A DNA stretch of 64,000 nucleotides from contig CAMVNQ010000008.1 in assembly GCA_947168885.1 (NCBI GenBank), positions 1-64,000 of the forward strand, read 5' to 3'. The translations under genes were made by a program, and so were the position numbers. The DNA comes from an uncultured Clostridia bacterium. Lineage in GTDB: Bacteria; Bacillota; Clostridia; Oscillospirales; Ruminococcaceae. Below are positions 49,729 to 59,006 of the stretch, one piece after another; positions within the stretch are counted from its first letter, which is position 1, and each line of letters opens with the position of its first letter. The notes beneath the pieces are model-generated. The model saw only the letters and a program-made list of their open reading frames with translations, was not told where the DNA came from and did no database searches.

Positions 49729-49977
49729 AAGAGCCTCCTGTGACAGAAAGTATCCGTTCAATAAAATATATTCGGAAATGTCCGTATAATTCATTTTCCG
49801 CCTTTTTTACCGTGCTGTATGAATAACTGTCCGTCAAAATGTGTATAATATATAGCAAATGCCATAGTGAGGCACAATATACAGTGTTTTTATAGTATAT
49901 ATCTACCTAATCTGACACTCGCGATAATTTCTTTTTTAACAAATTGCACTAATTTGCAAAAAATTGTTTGTTTTTGC

Positions 49978-50006
49978 TTGAAATTGGAATTTATTTATGA
50001 TATAAT
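49978..50006 (+). promoter_or_regulatory. Putative sigma-A promoter
   Basis: TTGAAA - 17 nt - TATAAT upstream of the SCP2-like gene. Confidence 0.65.
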
Positions 50007-50074
50007 AACCACGATAAATCAAGCGGTGCTTTTGCCCGTTTTAAATCAATCGACCGAAAAGGAAGGAAAACAAG

Positions 50075-50614
50075 ATGGCTAAATCAGCTTACGAAAAGGT
50101 TTATGAAAGTTTAAAGAAGTCAATTCAGAAAACCGATGTTTCGAACTTCAAAGGTTCTTTCGCGTTCCAGTTTGATGTAACGGGTGATGCCGCAGGATCT
50201 TTCTATGTTGAGTTCAAAGACGGTTACACAAAATTTGTTGTAGAGAATTTCAGCTACGATGATCACACCGCTGTTTTCAAGGCAGATGCGGACACATTCA
50301 CAGCTCTTGTTGAGGGTAAGACCACTCCCGCCAAGGCTATCAAGTCCGGCAAGCTTGTTGTTGAAGACAACGAGCCCGGCTGTGCTGACATCTTCAATGC
50401 CATAGCTCCCAAGAAGGCTGCCGCTGTAAAGAAGGCTCCCGCTAAGGCTGCTGCCGAAAAGAAGCCTGCTGCAAAGAAGGCTGCTGCTCCCAAGGCTGCA
50501 AAGGCTGCTGCTCCTAAGGCTGCTCCTGCTGTAAAGACAGAGGCTAAGCCCGCTGCTCCTGCTGCAAAGCCTGCTGCTCCTGCTGCAAAGCCCGCTGCTC
50601 CCAAGAAGAAGTAA
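50075..50614 (+). CDS. SCP2-like domain protein with Lys/Ala/Pro-rich tail
   Basis: SFAFQFDVTGDAAGSFYVEFKDG...VVEDNEPGCADIFNAI then APKKAAAVKKAPAKAAAEKKPAAKKAAAPKAAK...PAAPKKK. Confidence 0.8.
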   Translation: MAKSAYEKVYESLKKSIQKTDVSNFKGSFAFQFDVTGDAAGSFYVEFKDGYTKFVVENFSYDDHTAVFKADADTFTALVEGKTTPAKAIKSGKLVVEDNEPGCADIFNAIAPKKAAAVKKAPAKAAAEKKPAAKKAAAPKAAKAAAPKAAPAVKTEAKPAAPAAKPAAPAAKPAAPKKK

Positions 50615-50632
50615 TTACAATAAAAAGACACT

Positions 50633-50666
50633 GCGCGTATGTGAAAACATACGCGCTTTTGTTTTT
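50633..50666 (+). terminator. Rho-independent terminator
   Basis: GCGCGTATGT-gaaa-ACATACGCGC TTTTGTTTTT. Confidence 0.88.
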
Positions 50667-51066
50667 ATGCCTGTGCTGATGCAGGCTTTTTCTTTGCCTG
50701 CTTTTTCTTTGTCGTTCTGCGGTGGAACAGCTCGCGGATCCCGACTGCTGTTATGAGCACCGCAAAGACTTTTCCGAGAAGCGACGGATCTATTCTGTCC
50801 GCGATCATAAGTCCCACGACAGCGCCGATCGAACCCGCCGCAGCTGCGTACGGTAACACTGAGCTGTCGATGAGACCGTTCCGTTTGTTTATCAGCATCG
50901 AAACGAGCGCTGTCGGAATAAAGAACATGAGGTTGGCGGCGCGTGCTTCCGGAGCGGAGATCCCGACCCACGAAAGGTAGAGTATCAGAACAAACCCGCC
51001 GCCGAGTCCCATTGCTCCTGCGGCACCGGCGAGAAATCCTGCCGCGAGCGGTATAAAGCCGTTCAT
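50665..51066 (-). CDS. TSUP (TauE/SafE) half-length permease protein
   Basis: MNGFIPLAAGFLAGAAGAMGLGGGFVLILYLSWVGISAPEARAANLMFFIPTALVSMLI. Confidence 0.85.
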   Translation of the reverse strand: MNGFIPLAAGFLAGAAGAMGLGGGFVLILYLSWVGISAPEARAANLMFFIPTALVSMLINKRNGLIDSSVLPYAAAAGSIGAVVGLMIADRIDPSLLGKVFAVLITAVGIRELFHRRTTKKKQAKKKPASAQA

Positions 51067-51422
51067 TGCGTTAGTATCCTCCCTCCTGACCAGATCAGAA
51101 ACACACCGAATATACGGCGAAGTAAGTCGTTATCCACTTTTTTCAGAGCTGCCGCACCGACAGAAGCTCCGAGAATGCCTGCCGGAAGCAGTTCCTTGAC
51201 AGTATCCAAAGGGAAATATCCAAGGAATATATTACCGACGGTAGATACGATGCTCAGAAAAAACATTATCGCTACGGACATAGCGTGGCATTTCTTTGCG
51301 TCGTTCCCGCCCCATTCGAGTATCGGCACCGCTGCCGAGCCTCCGCCGGAACCGAAAGCACCGTTCAGTAATCCTCCTGCGAGCCCTGCTGCCGCAGCTT
51401 GTGGCTTTGATATTTCGTTCAT
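51063..51422 (-). CDS. TSUP (TauE/SafE) half-length permease protein
   Basis: MNEISKPQAAAAGLAGGLLNGAFGSGGGSAAVPILEWGGNDAKKCHAMSVAIMFFLSIVSTVGNIFLGYF; overlaps partner by 4 nt. Confidence 0.85.
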   Translation of the reverse strand: MNEISKPQAAAAGLAGGLLNGAFGSGGGSAAVPILEWGGNDAKKCHAMSVAIMFFLSIVSTVGNIFLGYFPLDTVKELLPAGILGASVGAAALKKVDNDLLRRIFGVFLIWSGGRILTQ

Positions 51423-51553
51423 ACCGAACACCCCCAGTGAACTTGTATTTATACTATATGTATAAAACGACGAAAATTGACACAATATAACGTATTTTTG
51501 AGAAAAATAACCACAAAATCTGCAAAAAAGCCAAAAATATTCTTGTTCACATA

Positions 51554-51582
51554 TTGACAAAATGTGAATAATGCTCTATAAT
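51554..51582 (+). promoter_or_regulatory. Perfect consensus sigma-A promoter
   Basis: TTGACA - 17 nt - TATAAT upstream of BY-kinase gene. Confidence 0.85.
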
Positions 51583-51644
51583 ATATGGTGTAATATGCCG
51601 CGGTGCGCTCTTTACGCATCACTTCTGAAAGGGGAAACTACAAC

Positions 51645-52385
51645 TTGCAGGGCTTTGATTCCATAACAAGACAGTTCATCCTCAACGAGAATACACCGTT
51701 TATTATTACCGAATCTTATTCAAAAATACGCACAAATCTGACTGCCGCACTTGAAGACAGACCGTATAAGTCTGTTGTGATAACAAGCCAGAACCGCGAT
51801 GAGGGAAAAACGACCACCGCGATAAATCTCGCTCTTATGTTCAGCAGGCTTGACAAGCGCGTTCTGCTCATAGACGCGGATCTCCGGCGCTCCGGAGTAC
51901 ACGATATGCTCCGGCTCAAGAACCGTTTCGGGCTGAGTACGGTGCTTACCGGCGAGACCGATGTGTACAGCGGTATCAGTATAAATGTCCGCAATAACTT
52001 TCACGTCATGCCTGCGGGTCCCGACACCGCCAATCCCTCCGACCTGCTCGGCGGCGCGGAAACCGAACGGCTTGTGCGGCTTCTTTACGATTACTACGAT
52101 TATATTGTTATTGATACGCCTCCGCTTTGCATCGCGAACGACTCGCTTCTCTTCGGGGGATATACCGGCGGCACGGCGCTCGTGCTACGCGAGAACAAGA
52201 CAACTCATTCCGAGCTTCAGGCTGCGCTTTCGACAATATCGCTCTCAAAAGCAAAGTTTTTCGGCGTGATAAAGACCTATTGTTCGATAAAATACGACAA
52301 GAGCAGCGATTACAAGAGCTCGATAGAAGAAAATGCCGACCTCCCCGGAGACAGAGAGGGAGAGCGTGCATATGATGATATGTGA
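51645..52385 (+). CDS. CpsD/CapB-family tyrosine kinase (BY-kinase), probable TTG start
   Basis: VVITSQNRDEGKTTTAINLALMFSRLDKRVLLIDADLRRSGVHDML...YDYIVIDTPPL; Tyr-containing C-terminus; AAGGGG SD before TTG. Confidence 0.9.
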   Translation: MQGFDSITRQFILNENTPFIITESYSKIRTNLTAALEDRPYKSVVITSQNRDEGKTTTAINLALMFSRLDKRVLLIDADLRRSGVHDMLRLKNRFGLSTVLTGETDVYSGISINVRNNFHVMPAGPDTANPSDLLGGAETERLVRLLYDYYDYIVIDTPPLCIANDSLLFGGYTGGTALVLRENKTTHSELQAALSTISLSKAKFFGVIKTYCSIKYDKSSDYKSSIEENADLPGDREGERAYDDM

Positions 52386-52388
52386 ACC

Positions 52389-53468
52389 ATGATTATTCTG
52401 ATCGGTGTCCCGGTTTTTATACGCATTTTCGGCGCGATATGCGCGAAAGCGAACAGAAAGGCTTTGTTCTGCGCTGCTTTCGGCTTTTCGGTATTTGCGA
52501 TCATAGGACTCGGCTCGTTCGGCGGGCTTATCGGCGCCGATTCCGTAAGATACAGCCTTTTAAGCACGATGATCGGCGCGGTGCAGTTTGATGCGCTTGG
52601 CGGCATAGATGCGTCACCCGCCTTTCTGTTTATAATGAAGATATGCTCGGTATTCAGCACGGAATCATTTGTTTTTCCGCTCGTTATTGCTGTTATACAG
52701 GCATTGCTCGCGGGTTACGCGGTATATACGCGCTGTGATGAGCCGTATTCCGGCGCGGGAGTACTTCTCTTCTGCTTTATTCCTGCCTATTTCGCGGGTT
52801 CGCCGGCATTTACCGCAGCGCTTATCGCACTTATAGCTTCGCGCTGTATCGAAGAAAGACGTTTTTTCAGGTTTGCAGTTCTGATGCTTGTTGCAGCGCT
52901 GTTCGATATGTCGGCGCTGATACTTATACCGATATATTTTATCTTTCTCATACCGAACGTCTATATTTCAGCAGGCGCTTCGGCGATGCTTGCCGCTCTC
53001 GCGGCGGTATTCCCCGACGCCGTCACCGGAGTTTTCGGTTTTCTCGGAAGCGGGAAATGCACATCTGCGGAATTTCCGGTTCCGTGCGCTGTCATAGCCT
53101 GTGTTGCCGCACTTATCGGCGTGCTGATGTATGCCATGTTCAGGAATCGGCATAACGACTGCGAAAAGCTCGTGTCCGTGCTTTTGTGCGGAGCGGCACT
53201 TTCCGTGGCATCGGTGTTTGAACCGCGGCTTTTCGCGCTTACGCAGATGCTTCTTATGATGTCGGCACCGGTGCTTGCTTCCGAAGCTTTCGCGATAGGC
53301 GTAAAGTTCGTTGAGATAATTTTCCCGGAAAACAAAAGCACATCACGCATCGTGTTCTTTGCTGTATGTGTTCTCGCGGAAGCGGGAATATGTGCTTATC
53401 TTGTCATCGGGAACGTTTTCGGCGCGGCAGTTTATGATTCCGCGTTTTTATCGGGGGTGAACCTGTGA
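52389..53468 (+). CDS. EpsG-like polytopic membrane protein
   Basis: Polytopic, adjacent to BY-kinase; FIMKICSVFSTESFVFPLVIAVIQALL resembles EpsG. Confidence 0.65.
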   Translation: MIILIGVPVFIRIFGAICAKANRKALFCAAFGFSVFAIIGLGSFGGLIGADSVRYSLLSTMIGAVQFDALGGIDASPAFLFIMKICSVFSTESFVFPLVIAVIQALLAGYAVYTRCDEPYSGAGVLLFCFIPAYFAGSPAFTAALIALIASRCIEERRFFRFAVLMLVAALFDMSALILIPIYFIFLIPNVYISAGASAMLAALAAVFPDAVTGVFGFLGSGKCTSAEFPVPCAVIACVAALIGVLMYAMFRNRHNDCEKLVSVLLCGAALSVASVFEPRLFALTQMLLMMSAPVLASEAFAIGVKFVEIIFPENKSTSRIVFFAVCVLAEAGICAYLVIGNVFGAAVYDSAFLSGVNL

Positions 53469-54013
53469 TAAGCAGAACGGTGGACAGTCTCACGTCGAAT
53501 CATCCCAAAGCAGCAGAGTACTGCAGAAAACGCATCGAACTCTTCTTTGATACATCCGACGGAAAAAATATCGTCGTTTTTCTCATAGCGGGCATTGCCG
53601 CGGGCATTTTCGCCGGCTGCCCGAATGATATAATGAAATACGCCGCGCTGGGACTTACTGCGGTGGTATGGATACAGACATCTGTGCTTGCGGGATTTCT
53701 CAGGCAATGGTTTTTCCTGTTCTTTACGGCTGTTTACTTCATGCTCCCTTACATTTTTGTTATTAAGCCGGAGACCGCGGAAGCCGCGCAGGCGAGTGAG
53801 CTTCAGTATATGCTCTCCGATCTGCTGCGGACTGTACCTTTGCGCCCGATGTATCTTATCGCCGGAGACGGCGACCCGCAGCTCGTATCGACGATACTGC
53901 TGCTTGTATGTATAGTATTGTTTTTCATCGGCTTTCGTATCCGCTCGGGTGCGAAACGATCGGATTTTTATTGCAGGACAAGGCTTGAACAGCTCAAAGA
54001 GGACAGCCGGTGA
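53465..54013 (+). CDS. Uncharacterised membrane protein
   Basis: Several TM segments; overlaps previous CDS by 4 nt. Confidence 0.75.
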   Translation: MISRTVDSLTSNHPKAAEYCRKRIELFFDTSDGKNIVVFLIAGIAAGIFAGCPNDIMKYAALGLTAVVWIQTSVLAGFLRQWFFLFFTAVYFMLPYIFVIKPETAEAAQASELQYMLSDLLRTVPLRPMYLIAGDGDPQLVSTILLLVCIVLFFIGFRIRSGAKRSDFYCRTRLEQLKEDSR

Positions 54014-54073
54014 ACGGCTGTGGGTAATGCTTTATGGCAGCCCGTATGTCTATGAAAGGACGGCATTTTAAAA

Positions 54074-56305
54074 ATGAAGTTAGGAAAGATCGTATCGTTC
54101 ATGATCACCACCGCAGCTGCGGCGGTCTGCGGAGCAGCTCTGCTCTCGGTAAGCGCCGGTGCTGTAAAAGTGCCTGCGGGTTACACTTATACTACCGACG
54201 GAGGAACGACCTTCAATGAGATAACAACTCTCGATCAGTATTTGTACCGCTATGGTCAGCTTTACGATGTGAATCATAACTATGTCGGACCTGAGAGCAG
54301 CGAACTTACACTCGACGCGAGTGACGGCGATGCGTCGCTTACCGGTGTGCAGCTCGGGTATTTATCCGGCAAGGGGCTTTCTAAAGTCATCATAGAAGTA
54401 GTGAGCGAAGGATATTCCTATAATGTTATTCTAAAGGACAAGAACGTCAACTTCTTCTCGGGAAGTACATTTACAAATGGTGCTGATTTCGGTCTTTTGG
54501 CAGATACGAGCAGCAAAGGCACATTGAAGCTTTATACGGGAAACTCCGTTTATACTTCCGGTCACCCGTTTATTATCCAGGTGTACGGTGATCTTAACGG
54601 CGATGGACTTTTCCGCAGGCTCCTGAACGAAGCTGCGGTCGATATGTCGGACAGGCTCAGAGTCTATACATACGACAATCCCGACGGCTCACAGAAGGAA
54701 AAGAACATAAAGGTCATTTACAGCAAATATGCGGACTATGATCTCAACCTTACTTTCGGCAACGGCGTAAACAATTACTACTACACGAAGTATGACAAGA
54801 ACGTGCTTCACCTCTATAATCAGTCGAACATACAGGCATACATCGAGCAGAAGGTCGCAGAGCTTTCGGGCATGACGCTTGAACAGGCTTACTACGACAG
54901 CGCGGTAAGAAGCCGTATGGAAAGTGTGAAGAAGTCTGTAATCGGCAGGTTCTTCAAATGGGATCCCGAGACCAACGACTGGGCAAAGGATGAAACGGTA
55001 TATCTGACAGCAGCCGACATAGACCCGCTTATAAATGAATATTTCGGCGGCACCGGAGCGAGCGTCAACACTACCGTCAACGCGCAGCAGCAACAACTCA
55101 GCGAGCTTATAAAAGTCCTCGTTGCTTCCGGCGATAATGACAGAATGATCGAAAACGCTCTCTATAACGTTTTCGGCTGGGATATAAACAGCGTAACGGC
55201 AAACGAGCTCAAGGCCGAGATCGTTGATACCATCACCGGCAAGCTTATCGGCGCGGGTGCGAATGCAGATAACTACAAGACCCTTGCACAGTATTTCATC
55301 AACGACTGGGCAACAGAGGAATACAGAGTATTAAAGGCAGGGTTTGAGGAAGTAAAGACTATTCTCGACAGCACTAACACCAAGTACGCTTCTCTTTCCG
55401 CAGTGATGCAGGAAGTAAGCGCGATAAGATCCTTGCTTGGCAGAAACCCCTCAACCAACGCAACTTATACGCTCGCCGAGACGATACAGCTGATAAAGAC
55501 CAACAGCAGCAGAGTGTCCTCTCTTTTAAGCTCGACGGCGACAGTCACAACCAACGATATTGCCAACATCTTAGTCGGTACGCAGACGACTGTTCCCGTT
55601 ACATATAACAACTACAACCCGGGTACCGAAACTTATGTGACAGGACAGGCTTATGCGACGAAGAGCGAGCTTACGAACTATATCAATTCCCTCAACTCGA
55701 CGATAAATGATCTCCAGAACCAGATAAACAGCTTAAAGAACAGTGTAAACAGCACCTCGAATAGCATAAGCGTTTACGACTGGATAAAGACTACTCCCTA
55801 CGGTGATGTGGATACGTTCATGAATGCAGTCGCCGATCTCGTGGCAAAGAAGATAGGAAGCGGCGAATCCGCCTATGAAATCGCGGTAAGAAACGGTTTC
55901 CAGGGCACAGAAAAGGCGTGGCTCAACTCCCTTGTTGGAGAATCCGCTTATGAGATAGCTCTCGATAACGGTTTCCAGGGCACAGAAAAGGCATGGCTCA
56001 ACTCTCTGAAGGCTGACGGTATAACGGACGATGACAAGGTAGTGTATTTCTACGAGCAGAAGTTCAACAGTGCAGCTCCCGCAGAGACTGATGACGAGGA
56101 AGTGGTCATTTCCGAAGGTGACGAAACAGTAAGCGCGATTCCGCTGAATATGACAACGGAAACGAACTTCAATGTTTCTGACACAAAGCCAACGAGCACC
56201 AGAAACCCCTCTACCGGCGTTGTCGCGGGAATACTTATACCCGCCGGCGCGGCAGCCTGCATTTTCCTTATAAAGAAGGACAAGCGCAGAAGAGGCAGAA
56301 AATAA
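54074..56305 (+). CDS. Secreted surface protein with possible NPSTG-type sorting signal
   Basis: Signal peptide; coiled-coil (LTNYINSLNSTINDLQNQINSLKNSVNSTSNS); 25-aa repeats; C-term NPSTGVVAGILIPAGAAACIFLIKKDKRRRGRK. Confidence 0.8.
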   Translation: MKLGKIVSFMITTAAAAVCGAALLSVSAGAVKVPAGYTYTTDGGTTFNEITTLDQYLYRYGQLYDVNHNYVGPESSELTLDASDGDASLTGVQLGYLSGKGLSKVIIEVVSEGYSYNVILKDKNVNFFSGSTFTNGADFGLLADTSSKGTLKLYTGNSVYTSGHPFIIQVYGDLNGDGLFRRLLNEAAVDMSDRLRVYTYDNPDGSQKEKNIKVIYSKYADYDLNLTFGNGVNNYYYTKYDKNVLHLYNQSNIQAYIEQKVAELSGMTLEQAYYDSAVRSRMESVKKSVIGRFFKWDPETNDWAKDETVYLTAADIDPLINEYFGGTGASVNTTVNAQQQQLSELIKVLVASGDNDRMIENALYNVFGWDINSVTANELKAEIVDTITGKLIGAGANADNYKTLAQYFINDWATEEYRVLKAGFEEVKTILDSTNTKYASLSAVMQEVSAIRSLLGRNPSTNATYTLAETIQLIKTNSSRVSSLLSSTATVTTNDIANILVGTQTTVPVTYNNYNPGTETYVTGQAYATKSELTNYINSLNSTINDLQNQINSLKNSVNSTSNSISVYDWIKTTPYGDVDTFMNAVADLVAKKIGSGESAYEIAVRNGFQGTEKAWLNSLVGESAYEIALDNGFQGTEKAWLNSLKADGITDDDKVVYFYEQKFNSAAPAETDDEEVVISEGDETVSAIPLNMTTETNFNVSDTKPTSTRNPSTGVVAGILIPAGAAACIFLIKKDKRRRGRK
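55865..56012. repeat. 75-bp (25-aa) tandem repeat
   Basis: GESAYEIAVRNGFQGTEKAWLNSLV / GESAYEIALDNGFQGTEKAWLNSLK. Confidence 0.9.
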
Positions 56306-56316
56306 TACAATGCAGC

Positions 56317-56349
56317 AGCCCGTCAGTCTTAAGACTGACGGGCTTTTTT
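56317..56349 (+). terminator. Rho-independent terminator
   Basis: AGCCCGTCAGTCTTAAGACTGACGGGCTTTTTT. Confidence 0.92.
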
Positions 56350-56419
56350 CACACTTTTTCTCCGGAAATCATATTATATTTCAGCGGGCAGATAAGACCC
56401 GCCGATCGGAGGAAACACA

Positions 56420-57277
56420 ATGAAAGACCAAAGCATTGTTTTTATAGGCGGGGATATGCGTATGCTATATGCCGCAGAAAAGCTTGCAGTCAGATACGAC
56501 TGTGCTCTTTCGGGGTTTGAAGGGCTTACAACGCGTCTGCCGTCCGCTTCTGCGGGGGCGGGATATGACATCGCTGTTCTGCCGGTATTTGCGGGAGGTG
56601 CGCAGGAAATACGCTGTCCGTTCGCAAACAGGGCTTATGATATAAATATACTCACACTGCATTTAAAGCGGGGTGGAGTCGTATTTGCGGGGAAAGTATT
56701 TCCTGGGTTCGAAAGGTTCTGCGAGGAAAACGGGTACGTGCTTTATGACTACCTTGATCGCGAGGAGCTCGCTGTGCTGAACGCGGAGCTCACAGCCGAG
56801 GGCGCGGTAAGCATAGCGATAAATGAGACGGATCGCGCTCTTCTTGGCACCCGGGTCGCCGTGCTCGGGTTCGGGAGGATAGCAAAGTTCTGCGCACAAT
56901 ATCTTTCAGCCCTCGGCGCGGACATAACCGTCTGTGCACGGAAAAAGCGCGATCTTGCATGGGCGGCGGCGCTCGGTTACGGAAACGCGGATATGAACGA
57001 TGAGCCCGAGTTCCGTGATGCGCTCGCATACGCAGACCTTGTTGTAAACACTGTTCCGGCAAAGCTCATGACCCGCGGACGCGCCGCAGTGATAAAAAAA
57101 GACGCTCTGCTCATAGAGCTTGCGTCAGTACCGTGTACCGAGGGTGACACGCCGTTTCGCGTCATAAATGCGGGAGGACTCCCAGGGAAGACGGCTCCCA
57201 TATCCGCCGGTGAGATAATTGCGGACACGATCGAAAATATCCTTACGGAAAGGAGCAATAAGAATGGAGGAGCTTAA
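56420..57277 (+). CDS. dpaA: Dipicolinate synthase subunit A
   Basis: FIGGDMRMLYAAEKLA...RVAVLGFGRIAKFCAQYLSALGADITVCARKKRDLAWAAALGY. Confidence 0.93.
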   Translation: MKDQSIVFIGGDMRMLYAAEKLAVRYDCALSGFEGLTTRLPSASAGAGYDIAVLPVFAGGAQEIRCPFANRAYDINILTLHLKRGGVVFAGKVFPGFERFCEENGYVLYDYLDREELAVLNAELTAEGAVSIAINETDRALLGTRVAVLGFGRIAKFCAQYLSALGADITVCARKKRDLAWAAALGYGNADMNDEPEFRDALAYADLVVNTVPAKLMTRGRAAVIKKDALLIELASVPCTEGDTPFRVINAGGLPGKTAPISAGEIIADTIENILTERSNKNGGA

Positions 57278-57851
57278 AGGTAAACGGGTCGGGTTTGCGA
57301 TGTGTGGTTCGTTCTGTACATTCGCATCATGCTTTACGGCTCTTGAACGGCTCATAGAGCTTGGCTGTGAGCCGGTGCCGATAATGTCGTTCAACGCTTA
57401 TGAGACAGATACGCGCTTCGGGAATGCCGCAGAACATGCTGCAAGGCTTGAACGGCTGTGCGGGAAAAAGGTGATACACACCATAGCGGAAGCCGAACCG
57501 TTAGGTCCGAAGAATATGATGGATATAATGCTTGTTGCGAACTGCACCGGAAATACCCTCGCGAAGCTAGCGGCGAGCATAACCGACACGCCCGTGACTA
57601 TGGCGGTCAAGAGCCACCTTAGAGGAAGCAAGCCCGTGGTGCTCAATATAGCGACGAATGATGCTCTCGCAGGGTCGGCGAAAAACATATTTACGCTGAT
57701 AAATTACAAGAACTACTACTTTGTGCCGCTCGCACAGGACGATCATATAAAGAAGCCGTTCTCGCTCATGAGCGATTTCTCACTCATTCCCGCCGCGCTT
57801 GTTTCGGCGCTTGGGCACAGGCAGCTTCAGCCTGTTGTCGGTACAACATAA
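57264..57851 (+). CDS. dpaB: Dipicolinate synthase subunit B
   Basis: MEELKGKRVGFAMCGSFCTFASCFTALERLIELGCEPVPIMSFNAYETDTRFG...PKNMMDIMLVANCTGNTLAKLA. Confidence 0.95.
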   Translation: MEELKGKRVGFAMCGSFCTFASCFTALERLIELGCEPVPIMSFNAYETDTRFGNAAEHAARLERLCGKKVIHTIAEAEPLGPKNMMDIMLVANCTGNTLAKLAASITDTPVTMAVKSHLRGSKPVVLNIATNDALAGSAKNIFTLINYKNYYFVPLAQDDHIKKPFSLMSDFSLIPAALVSALGHRQLQPVVGTT

Positions 57852-57857
57852 GCAAGC

Positions 57858-57895
57858 TGCCCCCTGCATTCGGGAGTTTCCGGATGCAGGGGGCA
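57858..57895 (+). terminator. Putative terminator downstream of dpaB
   Basis: TGCCCCCTGCAT...ATGCAGGGGGCA 12-bp stem. Confidence 0.6.
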
Positions 57896-57903
57896 AATAC
57901 CTG

Positions 57904-58026
57904 TTATTTAATGTCTGCTGTAATCCGGTATCACAGGATTACGGGCAGTTGTTGAGGACACATTATTTAATGTCTGCTCATCAGCCAATAACTGCCAAAA
58001 GGCAGTTATTGAGGACACATTATTTA
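57904..58026. repeat. Two tandem hairpin repeats plus truncated third start
   Basis: Units ttatttaatgtctgct...ggcagttRttgaggacaca at 57904-57962 and 57963-58019, then ttattta; second unit carries CAATAACTGCC-aaaa-GGCAGTTATTG. Confidence 0.8.
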
Positions 58027-59006
58027 TACAGCTTTATAAATGTTATAACAAGGATAACGGCAGCCGCAACCAGAAAAACGGGGTCTGCGAATATCACTGC
58101 GAGCCGTTTCGGGAGCGTTGAGCCGCCGTTGTCGTTAAGCCGGTACAGCCGCAGTATAAGCACTGCCGCCGTTATGGGTATCGCGGCGATCATTATGTAC
58201 GGCGTTGCCGATTCGATCGCAGTCAGAACGCTTTTTAAAATCGAGCCGGAAGGGTCGTTCCCGAGAGTTTCGGGGAGATAACTGCTTATCCCTGCGGTCA
58301 GATTGTTTACGATGTGGCAGATAACGCACGGCAAGACCGAGCGGCTCCTTATCGCTATCACCGCGAGGAAATATCCGAATGCGAAAGTATAAAGAAACTG
58401 AGAGAAATTGAAGTGTGAAAGTGCGAAAAGAAGCGAAGTCACAAGTGCAGCCGCGCTGTCACTGTATTTCCTCATCGGTGTGAGCAGCAGCTTACGGTAT
58501 ATAAGCTCCTCACACACCGGCGCGATAACGCAGGTGCAGACAGCGAACACGGTGAACATGAACGCGTCTTTCGGCATAGCAGAGGAAAACGCGATCTTTG
58601 TCTGCGGGACCGAAAAAAGCGTTCCGAGGAAAGCCGAGATATGCGATGTGATGTACGCTCCGGCCAGAGCGAAGGTCCAGCCCGCGACGAAAAGCAGCGG
58701 TGTTTCACCGAAGAACCGCTTGTATCCCGAAGCCGCGGGTTCTGTTTTACAGTCGCGGAAAATGAACGCATATACCGTTATCGGGAAAGCGTAGGCACAG
58801 ATCTCGTTGAAGAACATAAAGATCAGATACCCTGAGTCTGTGCTTCTGTCTGCAAGCTCTGCCGCGTTCGGGAAAAACGATATGATCGCCGAAACGAGAA
58901 ATGACAGCAAATACGCGAAGACGTAGTTGTTCGCGATAAGTGCTATCGCCGCAATACCGTATCTGCGCGCAAGCCCTTTCTCTGTGATGCTTTCAGGTGT
59001 GCTCAC
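58020..59006 (-). CDS. CPBP-family intramembrane glutamic protease
   Basis: PVCEELIYRKLLL (EExxxR), ALSHFNFSQFLYTF, CHIVNN. Confidence 0.92.
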   Translation of the reverse strand: MSTPESITEKGLARRYGIAAIALIANNYVFAYLLSFLVSAIISFFPNAAELADRSTDSGYLIFMFFNEICAYAFPITVYAFIFRDCKTEPAASGYKRFFGETPLLFVAGWTFALAGAYITSHISAFLGTLFSVPQTKIAFSSAMPKDAFMFTVFAVCTCVIAPVCEELIYRKLLLTPMRKYSDSAAALVTSLLFALSHFNFSQFLYTFAFGYFLAVIAIRSRSVLPCVICHIVNNLTAGISSYLPETLGNDPSGSILKSVLTAIESATPYIMIAAIPITAAVLILRLYRLNDNGGSTLPKRLAVIFADPVFLVAAAVILVITFIKLYK

